Shown: positions 25,910-34,832 of the stretch, one piece after another | Layout of the letters: every line of letters starts with the position of its first letter | Numbering within the stretch: position 1 is the first letter of the stretch | Assembly (NCBI RefSeq): GCF_000425265.1 | Contig: NZ_KE384343.1 | Span: forward strand, 1 to 50,298 | Reading direction: 5' to 3' | Source of the DNA: Maridesulfovibrio zosterae DSM 11974 | Lineage (GTDB): Bacteria; Desulfobacterota; Desulfovibrionia; Desulfovibrionales; Desulfovibrionaceae | DNA length: 50,298 nt | Program-made: the position numbers and the translations under genes | The notes under the pieces: model-generated | What the model was told of the DNA's origin: nothing | Seen by the model: the letters and a program-made list of their open reading frames with translations, nothing else | The model's database searches: none

Positions 25910-28300
25910 TTAGAATTTTTGTTCAGTACGGGCAAGGATATCGTCCTGCAGGGATTTGTCGAGCGCTGTGAAGAATGCGCTGTATCCTGCAACACGGACA
26001 ACCAACCCTTTGTACTTGTCAGGGTTGGCCTGAGCATCCAGAAGGGTATCACGGCTGATGACATTATACTGCACGTGGAATCCGCCATTCTGGAAGTATG
26101 CTTCAGTAACTGCTTTAAGGTTTTCCAATCCTTTTTCGCCTTCAATGGCGGATGGGTGGAATTTCTGGTTAAGCAGAGTTCCATTGGATGCAATTTCGTG
26201 ATCCAGTTTAGCAACTGAAAGTACTGATGCAGTTGGACCGCATGAATCGTAACCGGATATTGGGGAAACGCCGTCTGCCAGAGGTGTCCATGCTTTTCTT
26301 CCGTCAGGAGTTGCTGTGACAACTGAACCTAAAGGAACGTTAGCAGAAGCAGGATACAGGCCCGGCTGGAATTTACCGCCGCGGGGGTTGGTGTACTTGT
26401 TAACTTCGTTGCAATAAATGAGCGCTGCTTCTTTAGCAATATCGTCAGCATAATCATCATCATTACCGTACTTAGGTGCGCGGTTTACCAGCATCTGGCG
26501 AAGATCTTCCTGACCTTCGAAGTCATTGGCAAGTGCCTCCTGAAGCTGCTCAAGAGTCAGTGACTTCTCATCAAAGACTATTTTTTTGATTGCGGTAAGA
26601 GAGTCACCTGCGTTTGCAACTCCAACACCCTGAGGACCTGTGAAGTTGTAGTGCGCTCCACCTTCCTGCAAGGACAGACCATCGGAAATACAATCGTCAA
26701 CAAGAGATGAAAGGAATGGAAGTGGACAATGTTTACCGTGAGTCATGTCTACTGCGTTATCTGCGGCAGCCATAAGTTTTACGAAATAAGCAGTCTGCTG
26801 AGTGTATGAATCCATGACATCTTCAAAGGTTTTGAAGGTCTTCATACTTCCGCTCTTAGGGCCGAGCTGTTTTCCTGTGCGCAGGTCTACACCGTCATTA
26901 AGGCAGAGCTCAATAATTTTTGCCATGTTGTAGAATGCTGCATCATGCCAGCCTTCGGTTTTACCGCCAACCTGAGGTTCAACACAACCGATTATACCGT
27001 AGTCACGAGCATCTTCGCGTTCTAGGCCGCGAGCAAGCAGGGCAGGAACGATTACACGGTCATTATAGTATGCAGGATATCCCATTCCCATACGGCTGAG
27101 TTCAGCAGCTTTTTTATAAAGAGGATCGGGTGTTCCTTCATGGATACGGATTGAGAGTGAAGGAGCATAAAGTTTGGTGTTGGCGCTGGCTTGCAGAACC
27201 ATATATGACATAGTGTTGGTTGCATCTGAACCATCACGTTTCTGACCGCCAACGATCAGGTTCATGAACATCGGATATCCTGCAAAAGCCATGGATGAAT
27301 TTTCGTCACGAACTTTGTTGAGTTCAGAGAATTTGATCCAGAGCATATCCAGCATTTCCTGAGCTGCTTCGACTGAGATGGAGTCTTTCTGCAGGAATGG
27401 ATTTATGTATTGGTCAAAGCGCATTGGGGAGATGGAGTGACCATTTGATTCAATCTGAATAACCAGATGGATGAGCCAGAAAGACTGCAGTGCTTCCTGA
27501 AATGTTTCTGCCGGCTGTGCAGGAACTTTGCGGCATATACGTGCAATTTCATTGAGTTCTGCTTTGCGGGTGGAATCTTCACACGCGACAGCAAGTTTTT
27601 CGGCCAGTTCTGCAAAACGCTCTGCAAAGGCGATAACTGATTTGTTCGCCATAATTACTGATTTTAGGAAATGCATTTTGTTGAGCTGGGAAGCATCAGA
27701 AAAGTCTATTTCAGAAAGTTTTTCTTCAGCATGAGCAATAACAGCATTTAAGCCCTGATTGAGGACTTTGCTGTAGTCAGCTGAGATGTGACCGACACCA
27801 TTAAAGAAGTAGTTACCAACGGTATATACGACTTCGTTGTGTGCTTCGAGTGATTCAGGAGGCATCATTGCACTGGCAATTTCGTTTACTGTTTTTCCAT
27901 CCCAGTAGGAGAAAGCAGTGCGGAGTTTTTCTTTAACATCTTCAGAGATAAGGAAAACATCAGAAGTTCTTTTTTCCAGACGATCAAGTTCTTCTTCCAC
28001 CCATTTGCAGGAAAATTCAGGGAAAATAGGAGCGGATCGAGGCATAGAGCACTGGTTACCGACAATTAGCTCATCATCTTGAATGAAAATCGACATGTTT
28101 GAAAGAATTTTTTCCAGAGCTTTGGCACGGCGTATGGGCATAGGCAGCCCTTCAGTTTCTTTATATGAATCAGTGATCAGCACGGCACGCTCAGCGCAGA
28201 CTGCCGGAGTCGTTTCCAGAAAACGTTCAAGAGTTTTTTCAACACGTTTTGAGGCACTAACTGTTTTGGGGATTTCTACACTAGGTTTGTTCTTGGTCAT
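25910..28300 (-). CDS. B12-independent glycerol/1,2-propanediol dehydratase (glycyl radical)
   Basis: A 796-aa glycyl radical enzyme. All residues of the Clostridium butyricum glycerol dehydratase site are found in context: His171 (NGVGHISADY), His288 and Ser289 (ESNGHSISPMRFDQY), Cys439 and Glu441 (GCVEPQ), Asp453 (GWHDAAF), Tyr649 (PGLYPASANV), and the radical Gly772 (RVAGYSAFF). It dehydrates glycerol to 3-hydroxypropanal or 1,2-propanediol to propanal; the sequence does not settle which. The N-terminus begins the core almost at once (SKRVEKTLERFLETTPA near 16), with no long extension like that of CutC, so it is probably cytosolic. AAAGGAATGGAACA precedes the ATG. It follows a GlcG/PduO-C-like gene. 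Confidence 0.92.
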   Translation of the reverse strand: MTKNKPSVEIPKTVSASKRVEKTLERFLETTPAVCAERAVLITDSYKETEGLPMPIRRAKALEKILSNMSIFIQDDELIVGNQCSMPRSAPIFPEFSCKWVEEELDRLEKRTSDVFLISEDVKEKLRTAFSYWDGKTVNEIASAMMPPESLEAHNEVVYTVGNYFFNGVGHISADYSKVLNQGLNAVIAHAEEKLSEIDFSDASQLNKMHFLKSVIMANKSVIAFAERFAELAEKLAVACEDSTRKAELNEIARICRKVPAQPAETFQEALQSFWLIHLVIQIESNGHSISPMRFDQYINPFLQKDSISVEAAQEMLDMLWIKFSELNKVRDENSSMAFAGYPMFMNLIVGGQKRDGSDATNTMSYMVLQASANTKLYAPSLSIRIHEGTPDPLYKKAAELSRMGMGYPAYYNDRVIVPALLARGLEREDARDYGIIGCVEPQVGGKTEGWHDAAFYNMAKIIELCLNDGVDLRTGKQLGPKSGSMKTFKTFEDVMDSYTQQTAYFVKLMAAADNAVDMTHGKHCPLPFLSSLVDDCISDGLSLQEGGAHYNFTGPQGVGVANAGDSLTAIKKIVFDEKSLTLEQLQEALANDFEGQEDLRQMLVNRAPKYGNDDDYADDIAKEAALIYCNEVNKYTNPRGGKFQPGLYPASANVPLGSVVTATPDGRKAWTPLADGVSPISGYDSCGPTASVLSVAKLDHEIASNGTLLNQKFHPSAIEGEKGLENLKAVTEAYFQNGGFHVQYNVISRDTLLDAQANPDKYKGLVVRVAGYSAFFTALDKSLQDDILARTEQKF

Positions 28301-28337
28301 TGTTCCATTCCTTTTTTTGAAAGTTTATTTAAAGAAC

Positions 28338-28742
28338 TTATTGGTTGTAAGCAGCAAGACCGGCTTCCGCACAAGCTATGTCCTGCTCAACACTGCCGCC
28401 ACTGACTCCTATGCCGCCGATGACAGTTCCATTTTCTTCAATGGGAAGACCTCCACCGAAAATGACAACCCGTCCATTATGTGCAGTATGAATACCATAA
28501 AGAGGTCCGCCCGGCTGTGATACAGTGCCCAGTGTTTCTGTAGACATTTTTACAGCTACGGCAGTGTATGCTTTGTTCCAGGCCAGATCTATACTGACCA
28601 GCAGGGCGTCGTCCTGTCGCAACTGAGCTACAAGGTTGGCTCCCTGATCAACCACAGCAATGACCATGGGAACTCCAATTTCGTTTGCTTTCTTCTCCGC
28701 TGCAGCAATCATCTGCTGCGCTATCTTTGCTGTTACTGGCAT
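28338..28742 (-). CDS. GlcG/HbpS/PduO-C domain protein
   Basis: A 134-aa member of the GlcG/HbpS fold (also the C-terminal domain of PduO). Hallmarks are the N-terminal helix AQQMIAAAEKKANEIGVPMVIAVVDQGANLVA, the central ALLVSIDLAWNKAYTAVAVK and the C-terminal GGLPIEENGTVIGGIGVSGG. Members bind heme or small ligands and often accompany diol or glycolate metabolism. It is first in the dehydratase operon, 37 bp upstream of the dehydratase. Its role could be cofactor storage or protection of the glycyl radical enzyme; this is inference. AAGGAAG precedes the ATG. Confidence 0.85.
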   Translation of the reverse strand: MPVTAKIAQQMIAAAEKKANEIGVPMVIAVVDQGANLVAQLRQDDALLVSIDLAWNKAYTAVAVKMSTETLGTVSQPGGPLYGIHTAHNGRVVIFGGGLPIEENGTVIGGIGVSGGSVEQDIACAEAGLAAYNQ

Positions 28743-28785
28743 AAAACTTCCTTTTATTTACCGATGGCTGATTGCTGGAAAGTTG

Positions 28786-28827
28786 ACTGACAGCACTACT
28801 TTGAGTGTCCACATTATCGCTGTCAGT
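28786..28827 (-). promoter_or_regulatory. Inverted repeat in leader of diol dehydratase operon
   Basis: ACTGACAGC (28786-28794) and GCTGTCAGT (28819-28827) form perfect 9-bp arms 24 bp apart, 44 bp upstream of the first gene. It could be an operator, an activator binding pair or a leader hairpin. No T-run follows. Confidence 0.5.
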
Positions 28828-29411
28828 ACTTCTCACGTTCAGTCAAAACCATCAGCCCGCAATTATAAATGAAAAATTCATCCTGAGATCGACCATCATA
28901 TTTTGAAAAGTACATAATGAATATTGTCTGCTGAAAGTGTCCATAACCACCACGTCCTTAAAGCAAGTAATTCATATATGTGATCTTTTCCTACTGCAGT
29001 ACTGTCGTAGCGCGCATACTTTGTTACTGCTTTGAGAGCATTAAGAGAAAAGTATGCCATGAATGACTATGTAAAGTATTGCAGATGCTTACTGGATTTT
29101 ATAGCTATTGGTGTTTAAATCGAATAGAATATGACTGTCAGCAATAGTTGACATTTCTAATATTGTAGTCTGCAAGTTTACTGAATAAAGACTTTAATAA
29201 CGGTCATTTCGCAAGTGATGTTAATTTGGTTGACATAATCTTTACAGAGGTTGTCATCTCTAAAGTGACACTCTATTTAATACTGGACTTTTCGGGGCCG
29301 TTATTAACTGCTGGAGATTTGCGTAATTTGTATCAGTCTGTAATAACATTGAAAAAGATTATTGAGAGTTTCATGATATCCTTTTTTTCATAAGAATGGT
29401 GATGCTGAAAG

Positions 29412-29427
29412 TGGCATTGATCATGCT
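29412..29427 (+). promoter_or_regulatory. Sigma-54 promoter for the PocR kinase operon
   Basis: TGGCATTGATCATGCT matches the -24/-12 consensus (TGGCAC-N5-TTGCT) with correct GG-N10-GC spacing and two mismatches. It is 82 bp upstream of the kinase, whose operon encodes a sigma-54 activator, so it fits autoregulation. Confidence 0.65.
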
Positions 29428-29508
29428 TAAAGATAGGAATAGGTACGTGTGTTTATCTGTATTTAGTGCGAACATAAATTTGATTAGAATGGATGTATAA
29501 GAAGCAAT

Positions 29509-31395
29509 ATGGATTTAAGAAAAAAAATTTCAAATAAAGCGGATGTCTGTCCGGAAAATGTAATTGAAGAGATAAATACTTTACGAGGGCGAGTTGCAGA
29601 ACTGGAAGCATCACGGACGCCTTGCGGCGGTTTTGGTAGGGACTGTAATTTTTCCGCAGGTTCTTCTGAATCTTCTCATTTGGAAAGAGGACATCGGTTT
29701 GAAGATTATTTCGATGTGGATGCTATTCAGCAAATACAGGATGCATTTTCCGAAGCAACTAAAGTGTCTTCTATCATCACCGATCTTGACGGAAGGCCGA
29801 TAACCAGGCCCAGCCGTTTTTGCAAACTCTGCAATGATGTGATTCGTAAAACTCCAAAGGGGCTTAAGAACTGCATGCGGTCTGACGCTTCTTTCAGTAC
29901 CAAGAGTCCCCTGGAACCAATTATGCGTCCTTGCCTCAGCGGTGGGCTGTGGGACGGGGGGACCAGTTTTTATGTAGGCGATCGTCATATTGCTAACTGG
30001 ATTATAGGTCAGGTTCGCTGTCCACCCATTAATGATGAGCGGATTAAATCATATGCCCGTGAAATAGGTGCAGATGAGGATGAATTTATGGATGCACTCA
30101 AAGAAGTTCCGGTTATGTCCCGTGAACAGTTTTTGAGTGTCTGTAATGTCCTTTGTCTCATTGCAAATCAGATTTCTATTTTAGCCAGAAAGAATTTTCT
30201 GCAAGCTCAGGCTATAGCCAGAAGAAAGATAGCCGAATTGGCTTTAAGAGAAAGTGAGGAAAGATTTAGGCAACTCTCGCAGGCTACATTTGAAGCTATT
30301 TTTATTCATCATGAAGGTAAAATTCTGGAGACAAACAAAGCCGGTCAGTTGATGTTCGGTTATTCCTATGAAGAGTTTAACTGTCTTAATATCGATGATC
30401 TGGCTGATCCTGATTATCGTGAAGATGTAAAAACTTATACTTCTAAGAATATGATGGCTCGTTTTTATGCCTGTTTCCGTTGCAGAGATGGCAGAATGCT
30501 TATGTGTGAAATTCAGCAGCGTGATATTATTTTTCAGGGCGAGAAGGTCGGGGTGTGCGCAATTCGTGACATTACCGAGCGAGTGGAATCAGAACGGCAG
30601 GCAAAAGAAAAAGAACAGCAGCTGATTCAGGCTGATAAAATGGTTTCACTCGGAGTGCTGGTTTCCGGTATGGCTCACGAGATTAACAATCCAAACAGTT
30701 TCATGACACTGAATCTTCCTCTGGTGGAAGAAATCTGGAGTGATATCAGTCCCATTTTAGATGACTACTACCACGAGAATGGAGAATTTTTAGCCGGGGG
30801 GCTTGAATATTCTGAGCTTAGGTCTTTCATGCCGGATCTGCTTTCCAGAATGCAGGAGGGTGTCAGTCGTATCAGTGGAATTGTTAATAGTCTTAAAGAT
30901 TATTCCCGTTTACAGCCGGGAGAGTTGATGTGGGAAGTTGAAGTTACTGATGTAATTGAAAATTCATTACGACTTTTGGAAAATCTGATAAGTCATAAAA
31001 CAAGCAAGTTTGAGTTGAAACTTGCCGAGACATTGCCGACAGTCCTTGGTAATTCACAGCGTCTGTCACAGGTACTGATTAATTTATTGGTTAATTCCTG
31101 TGAAGCTCTGACTGATCGAAATCAGAAAATAATTCTTTCTTCAGAGTATATTGAGTCTGAAAAGAAAATTGAAATAATTGTCCGTGATGAAGGTGTTGGC
31201 ATTGCAGAAGAACATCTTAAAAAGATAATGGATCCTTTTTTTACAACTAAGCGGGAATGCGGCGGAACCGGACTCGGATTGTCCGTGTCCTCAACAATTG
31301 TTCAGGAACATGGTGGATATCTGAAATTTTCAGCCAATCCAGGCGGGGGAACCATCGCCATATTTTCAATTCCTGTAGCTGAAAGTGAGGCTTGA
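29509..31395 (+). CDS. PocR-domain PAS sensor histidine kinase
   Basis: A 628-aa predicted soluble kinase. After a short coiled coil (about 20-35), residues 65-215 form a PocR ligand-binding domain (YFDVDAIQQIQDAFSEATKVSSIITDLDG, then Cys105, Cys108, Cys122 and Cys142, a possible metal site). A PAS domain follows at about 245-360. The HisKA box is SGMAHEINNPNSF near 385. HATPase motifs are NSCEAL, DEGVGI and GTGLGLSVS. PocR domains sense small organic molecules and occur with diol metabolism genes, so a glycerol or propanediol signal is likely. It is divergent from the diol dehydratase operon and one base ahead of its response regulator. Confidence 0.9.
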   Translation: MDLRKKISNKADVCPENVIEEINTLRGRVAELEASRTPCGGFGRDCNFSAGSSESSHLERGHRFEDYFDVDAIQQIQDAFSEATKVSSIITDLDGRPITRPSRFCKLCNDVIRKTPKGLKNCMRSDASFSTKSPLEPIMRPCLSGGLWDGGTSFYVGDRHIANWIIGQVRCPPINDERIKSYAREIGADEDEFMDALKEVPVMSREQFLSVCNVLCLIANQISILARKNFLQAQAIARRKIAELALRESEERFRQLSQATFEAIFIHHEGKILETNKAGQLMFGYSYEEFNCLNIDDLADPDYREDVKTYTSKNMMARFYACFRCRDGRMLMCEIQQRDIIFQGEKVGVCAIRDITERVESERQAKEKEQQLIQADKMVSLGVLVSGMAHEINNPNSFMTLNLPLVEEIWSDISPILDDYYHENGEFLAGGLEYSELRSFMPDLLSRMQEGVSRISGIVNSLKDYSRLQPGELMWEVEVTDVIENSLRLLENLISHKTSKFELKLAETLPTVLGNSQRLSQVLINLLVNSCEALTDRNQKIILSSEYIESEKKIEIIVRDEGVGIAEEHLKKIMDPFFTTKRECGGTGLGLSVSSTIVQEHGGYLKFSANPGGGTIAIFSIPVAESEA

Positions 31396-31396
31396 A

Positions 31397-32809
31397 ATGG
31401 AAAGGACTAAAGGTCTTACACCAAGATATCCACTGTTACTGGTTGATGATGAGGATTCTTGGCTTTACAGTTTTAAAGCAACTTTACGCTCACAGGGGAT
31501 CGATAATGTAGTGCTTTTGAATGACGGCACAAAGGTTATGGAGACTCTTGCAGAGCGGAAGTTCTGTGCTGTGGCGGTCGATTTGATAATGCCGGGAATA
31601 ACCGGTGAAGAGCTGATACCTAAGATTGTGGAAGAACATCCGGAGCTGCCAGTACTGGTTATTTCAGGTCTTAATGAAATAAAAGCCGTGGTAAATTGTA
31701 TCCGCAAAGGAGCCTTTGATTTTATTGTAAAAACAGAAGAACGTAATACTCTTATTTCAGGTGTGCGGCATGCTATTGAAATTTTTGAGTTGCGTCATGA
31801 AAACACATCATTGCAGCAAAGTTTTTTCATGAATGGTCCTGATAGACCTGGATTGTTCTCTGAAATCATTACCGCTCACAAAGATATGCTGGCTATTTTT
31901 AAATATATCGAGGCCATAGCAGAAACAGCACGTCCTGTACTCATTACCGGAGAGTCAGGAGTGGGGAAAGAATTAGTGGCGCGGGCAGTACATAATGCCA
32001 GTGGTCGTAAGGGAGATTTTGTTGCTGTCAATATAGCCGGACTGGATGATAATATTCTCTCAGATACATTATTCGGTCATAAGAAAGGCGCGTTTACCGG
32101 TGCTACACAAGCAAGAGTCGGCCTTGTTGAAAAAGCTAAGAATGGAACTCTTTTTCTTGATGAGATCGGAGACCTCAGTCCTACGTCGCAGACTAAACTT
32201 TTACGCCTTTTGCAGGAACACGAATTTATGCCATTGGGGTCTGATATGGCTAAGCGCTCAAGTGCACGAATTATTACTGCAACTCATCAGTCTATTGCAG
32301 TAATGCAGGAACAGGGGAAGTTTCGTAAAGACCTTTTTTTCAGGCTGAGAGGTCACATGCTTCAGATACCTCCTCTTCGTGAACGCACTGAGGATTTACC
32401 TCTTTTGATTTCCCATTTTGTAGATGAAGTGCAGACTGAAGCAGGCATGGATTTAAATGTAAATATTCATGATATTGCTAATTTTTTGAATAATTATTCC
32501 TTTCCGGGAAATATCAGGGAATTGCAGAATCTGGTCCATGATGGAGCCAGCATCTGCGGTCATGGTGACTTGACTCCTAAGCATTTTAAGAAACTGCTCT
32601 CAGCCCCCGGAGATTTTTTTCCAAGTGGAACTATCGCCGCTTCCGGAGAGAGTATTTCTTTCGGAGCCAGATTGCCCACCTTGCAGGAGGCCCGGGCTAA
32701 ACTGATTGATGAAGCTCTGCGGCGTACTAATGGCAACCAGTCATCGGCTGCTCAGTTGGTAGGAGTCACCAGACAGGCGGTAAGTAAATATCTGAAAAAG
32801 AATAACTGA
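31397..32809 (+). CDS. Sigma-54-dependent response regulator
   Basis: A 470-aa NtrC-type activator. The receiver (about 8-125) has LLVDDED and the phospho-acceptor Asp in AVAVDLIMPG. The AAA+ domain has Walker A GESGVGKE, the sigma-54 contact loop GAFTGA (in HKKGAFTGATQ) and Walker B GTLFLDEIGD. A Fis-type helix-turn-helix ends the protein (NQSSAAQLVGVTRQAVSKYLK). The ATG at 31397 has GAGG upstream; a GTG four codons earlier is in frame but overlaps the kinase stop. It should be phosphorylated by the PocR kinase and activate sigma-54 promoters, including its own. Confidence 0.93.
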   Translation: MERTKGLTPRYPLLLVDDEDSWLYSFKATLRSQGIDNVVLLNDGTKVMETLAERKFCAVAVDLIMPGITGEELIPKIVEEHPELPVLVISGLNEIKAVVNCIRKGAFDFIVKTEERNTLISGVRHAIEIFELRHENTSLQQSFFMNGPDRPGLFSEIITAHKDMLAIFKYIEAIAETARPVLITGESGVGKELVARAVHNASGRKGDFVAVNIAGLDDNILSDTLFGHKKGAFTGATQARVGLVEKAKNGTLFLDEIGDLSPTSQTKLLRLLQEHEFMPLGSDMAKRSSARIITATHQSIAVMQEQGKFRKDLFFRLRGHMLQIPPLRERTEDLPLLISHFVDEVQTEAGMDLNVNIHDIANFLNNYSFPGNIRELQNLVHDGASICGHGDLTPKHFKKLLSAPGDFFPSGTIAASGESISFGARLPTLQEARAKLIDEALRRTNGNQSSAAQLVGVTRQAVSKYLKKNN

Positions 32810-32855
32810 CAGTTTGCGGTATTCAGATAAGTTTTAATTGGACGATCAATGCAGA

Positions 32856-32896
32856 AAGGTCTTTGGTACGAACTACCAAAGACCTTCTTTTTTTTT
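32856..32896 (+). terminator. Terminator after response regulator
   Basis: A 13-bp perfect stem, AAGGTCTTTGGTA (32856-32868) and TACCAAAGACCTT (32874-32886), then nine T residues. It lies between convergent operons and ends the kinase/regulator transcript. Confidence 0.92.
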
Positions 32897-32916
32897 GAAA
32901 TCTTTACTGATGATTG

Positions 32917-33696
32917 CTACAGATGTTCATCTCTGTGGCAGTCTTTGGAATAAATGTATTCCATGCGGCCTAAGCCTGTTCCATAGCATGCCTGTTTACA
33001 AAATGGAGCAAACCAGATGAAGTCTTCAGCTTCAACAGGAATCCATTCGTTGTCGAGCAGGTATAAACCTTGGCCTTCATAGATATAAGCACCGTGTTCC
33101 TGCACATGAGTTTCCACGAATGGGTGGCATCCACCGGGAAGAAAGGCCAGCGTATGGAAATTCATATCAAAGGCTTCATGAACCGGAAGCAGGTCCCGCA
33201 CAAACACATTGTCCATGCCATCATAAAAGCTTTCTTCAATCTCTTTTATGCTGCCCTTAACAATCCATGGTTTTTCCATTTTCGGGTCCGGATGTGGAAT
33301 AAATTTCTGCTTGTAAAGAAGGATGCGAACCTCTCCTTCACCGCTTGAGATGAACTCAATTCCCTTTCCGGGAGGTGCGTAAATGTATCCGCCATGGGAA
33401 AGCTTTTCTTTCTGTCCGTCTACAGTGACTGTGAGTGAACCTTCACCGTCTATGACAAAGAGAAGTGATTCAATATTTTCTTCTTTCGCATAAGGAATTG
33501 TTGTTTTTCCACCATTACCCACTGTGCCGACCATCTGCACAAAACCTGCTCCAAGTTTAGGAGAGGCCAGAATAGTCATTTGGCAGTCTTCAATGCCTGG
33601 AATAACATTGTTAACTCTGCCTTCAGGGGTGATCACTGCATATTTGTGAGGTTCAATAACAGAACGGTTCTTTAGAAAACCATCTGGATAAGGCAT
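32917..33696 (-). CDS. allE: (S)-ureidoglycine aminohydrolase AllE
   Basis: A 259-aa bicupin that converts (S)-ureidoglycine to (S)-ureidoglycolate and ammonia. The C-terminal cupin has the diagnostic LPGGCHPFVETHVQEHGAYIYEGQG, including the Glu, His and His metal ligands, and the Gln in FCKQACYG. The N-terminal cupin has GGKTTIPYAKEENIESLLFVIDGEG. The ATG at 33694-33696 has AGGAG seven bases ahead; the frame continues upstream 28 codons without a ribosome site. It is last in the ureide operon. Confidence 0.93.
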   Translation of the reverse strand: MPYPDGFLKNRSVIEPHKYAVITPEGRVNNVIPGIEDCQMTILASPKLGAGFVQMVGTVGNGGKTTIPYAKEENIESLLFVIDGEGSLTVTVDGQKEKLSHGGYIYAPPGKGIEFISSGEGEVRILLYKQKFIPHPDPKMEKPWIVKGSIKEIEESFYDGMDNVFVRDLLPVHEAFDMNFHTLAFLPGGCHPFVETHVQEHGAYIYEGQGLYLLDNEWIPVEAEDFIWFAPFCKQACYGTGLGRMEYIYSKDCHRDEHL

Positions 33697-33805
33697 TATT
33701 TTTCTCCTGAAAAATATTATAAAAATTAAATATAGCCGGTCCCGCAGTACATAGAGGAAAATGTTTTTCTGCGAGACCAACCATTAAATATAGGGAAGCG
33801 GTTAG

Positions 33806-34801
33806 CTATTTCCCAAATTTTTCACGCCAGATTTTGCCTGTCTGTTCCATGTCTGATTCAGCCCATGTACGTCTGATTCTGTTCAGGGTCGGCATGCCAA
33901 GGGAAAATTCCTGAAGCCAGTTTTTGGCAAATGTTCCGCTTTCTGTCTCTTCGAATATTTTTTCCATCTCTTCTTCGTTGATAACTCTAGGACCACTGTG
34001 ACGTACAGCAAATTCACATGTTCGACTGGCACGACTGGTAAGATAAGATTCGATACCCACCTCATCTATATCATCAATGATGGAACGGATGGAGCGGATT
34101 GCCTTAGCGTATGCAAAAGAACGTGGGTATCCGTTTTTGACCATAATATTATACATGGTACGCATGAGATGTATTGTTCCGCCGTATAGAACCTGTTCTT
34201 CGTAATTGTCACCTTCGGTCTCGTGCTGAAAAGTCATGGCAACAGCTCCAACTCTGGTGGAACCGACTGCCTTGGCAATGGCCAGAGCGGTTTCCTGTGC
34301 ATGACCTGAGACATCCTGATCAACGCTTACGCAGCCCCATATTCCGGAACCGTCTTTGTATTTCTGACGGGTTACCGGGCCCGGTCCATTGGGAACAAAG
34401 AGTACAACATCGATATCTTTGGGAGGACGAATGGTCCCGTAGAGAATAGCAAAACCGTGCGCAAAACTTAAGGTCTGCCCCGGACGCAGGTTGGCGTGGA
34501 TGGATTCATAGTAAACAGGAGGCTGCGCCGGATCCTGAAGCAGAATGTGAACGATATCCGCTTTCTCAACGGCTTTTTCAATAGAAAAAACTTCAAACCC
34601 GTCCGCTTCGGCCTTGTCCCAGCTGGAATGACGGGTGCGGTCTCCGGCTCCAACGATAACTTTTACACCGCTTTCACGCATATTCATGCTTTGTGCTCTG
34701 CCCTGACTTCCGTACCCGATAACAGCTACAGTTTTTCCGTCAAGAACTGACATGTCTACATCTTCATCGCGATAGATCTTTTCAAATTCAATGTTGCTCA
34801 T
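33806..34801 (-). CDS. Ketol-acid reductoisomerase-like oxidoreductase lacking two metal ligands
   Basis: A 331-aa KARI-fold protein. The Rossmann loop VAVIGYGSQGRAQSMNMRESG and the AHGFAI segment are KARI-like. In the C-terminal domain the first metal pair is kept (Asp198 and Glu202 in ETEGDNYEEQ). The second pair is not: the KARI AYFE..HE segment is AYAKAIRS here, so Lys233 and Ser237 replace Glu226 and Glu230 (E. coli-style class I numbering). Ser259 and Glu263 at the following site are kept. Without the four acidic ligands, alkyl migration is unlikely, but hydride transfer could remain. Lying between allE and allC, it may act as a ureidoglycolate dehydrogenase in place of AllD. AAGG precedes the ATG. 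Confidence 0.85.
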   Translation of the reverse strand: MSNIEFEKIYRDEDVDMSVLDGKTVAVIGYGSQGRAQSMNMRESGVKVIVGAGDRTRHSSWDKAEADGFEVFSIEKAVEKADIVHILLQDPAQPPVYYESIHANLRPGQTLSFAHGFAILYGTIRPPKDIDVVLFVPNGPGPVTRQKYKDGSGIWGCVSVDQDVSGHAQETALAIAKAVGSTRVGAVAMTFQHETEGDNYEEQVLYGGTIHLMRTMYNIMVKNGYPRSFAYAKAIRSIRSIIDDIDEVGIESYLTSRASRTCEFAVRHSGPRVINEEEMEKIFEETESGTFAKNWLQEFSLGMPTLNRIRRTWAESDMEQTGKIWREKFGK

Positions 34802-34832
34802 ATTAAATCCTTATTTAGTTTTTGTGGGAAAT

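Larger units (their letters stand above)
28743..29508. other. Divergent intergenic region of diol dehydratase and PocR kinase operons
   Basis: 766 bp with no convincing gene. It contains a 9-bp inverted repeat near the dehydratase operon (28786-28827) and a sigma-54 promoter near the kinase gene (29412-29427). Also present are imperfect GTCA-type dyads around 29203-29220 and 29252-29270 (for example GTCATCTCTAAAGTGAC). The long distance suits binding of an enhancer-type activator. Confidence 0.6.

Noticed and set aside
25910-28300. Assignment as hydroxyproline dehydratase or isethionate lyase
   Set aside because: The full set of glycerol/propanediol dehydratase residues, including the His-Ser pair in ESNGHSISP and Asp in GWHDAAF, fits the diol dehydratase group better.
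28929-28943. Possible minus-strand sigma-54 promoter (TGGACACTTTCAGCA)
   Set aside because: Spacing between GG and GC is 9 instead of the strict 10 bases and the -24 element is poor.
33806-34801. Ordinary ketol-acid reductoisomerase (ilvC)
   Set aside because: Two of the four essential acidic metal ligands are replaced by Lys and Ser and no branched-chain amino acid genes are nearby.
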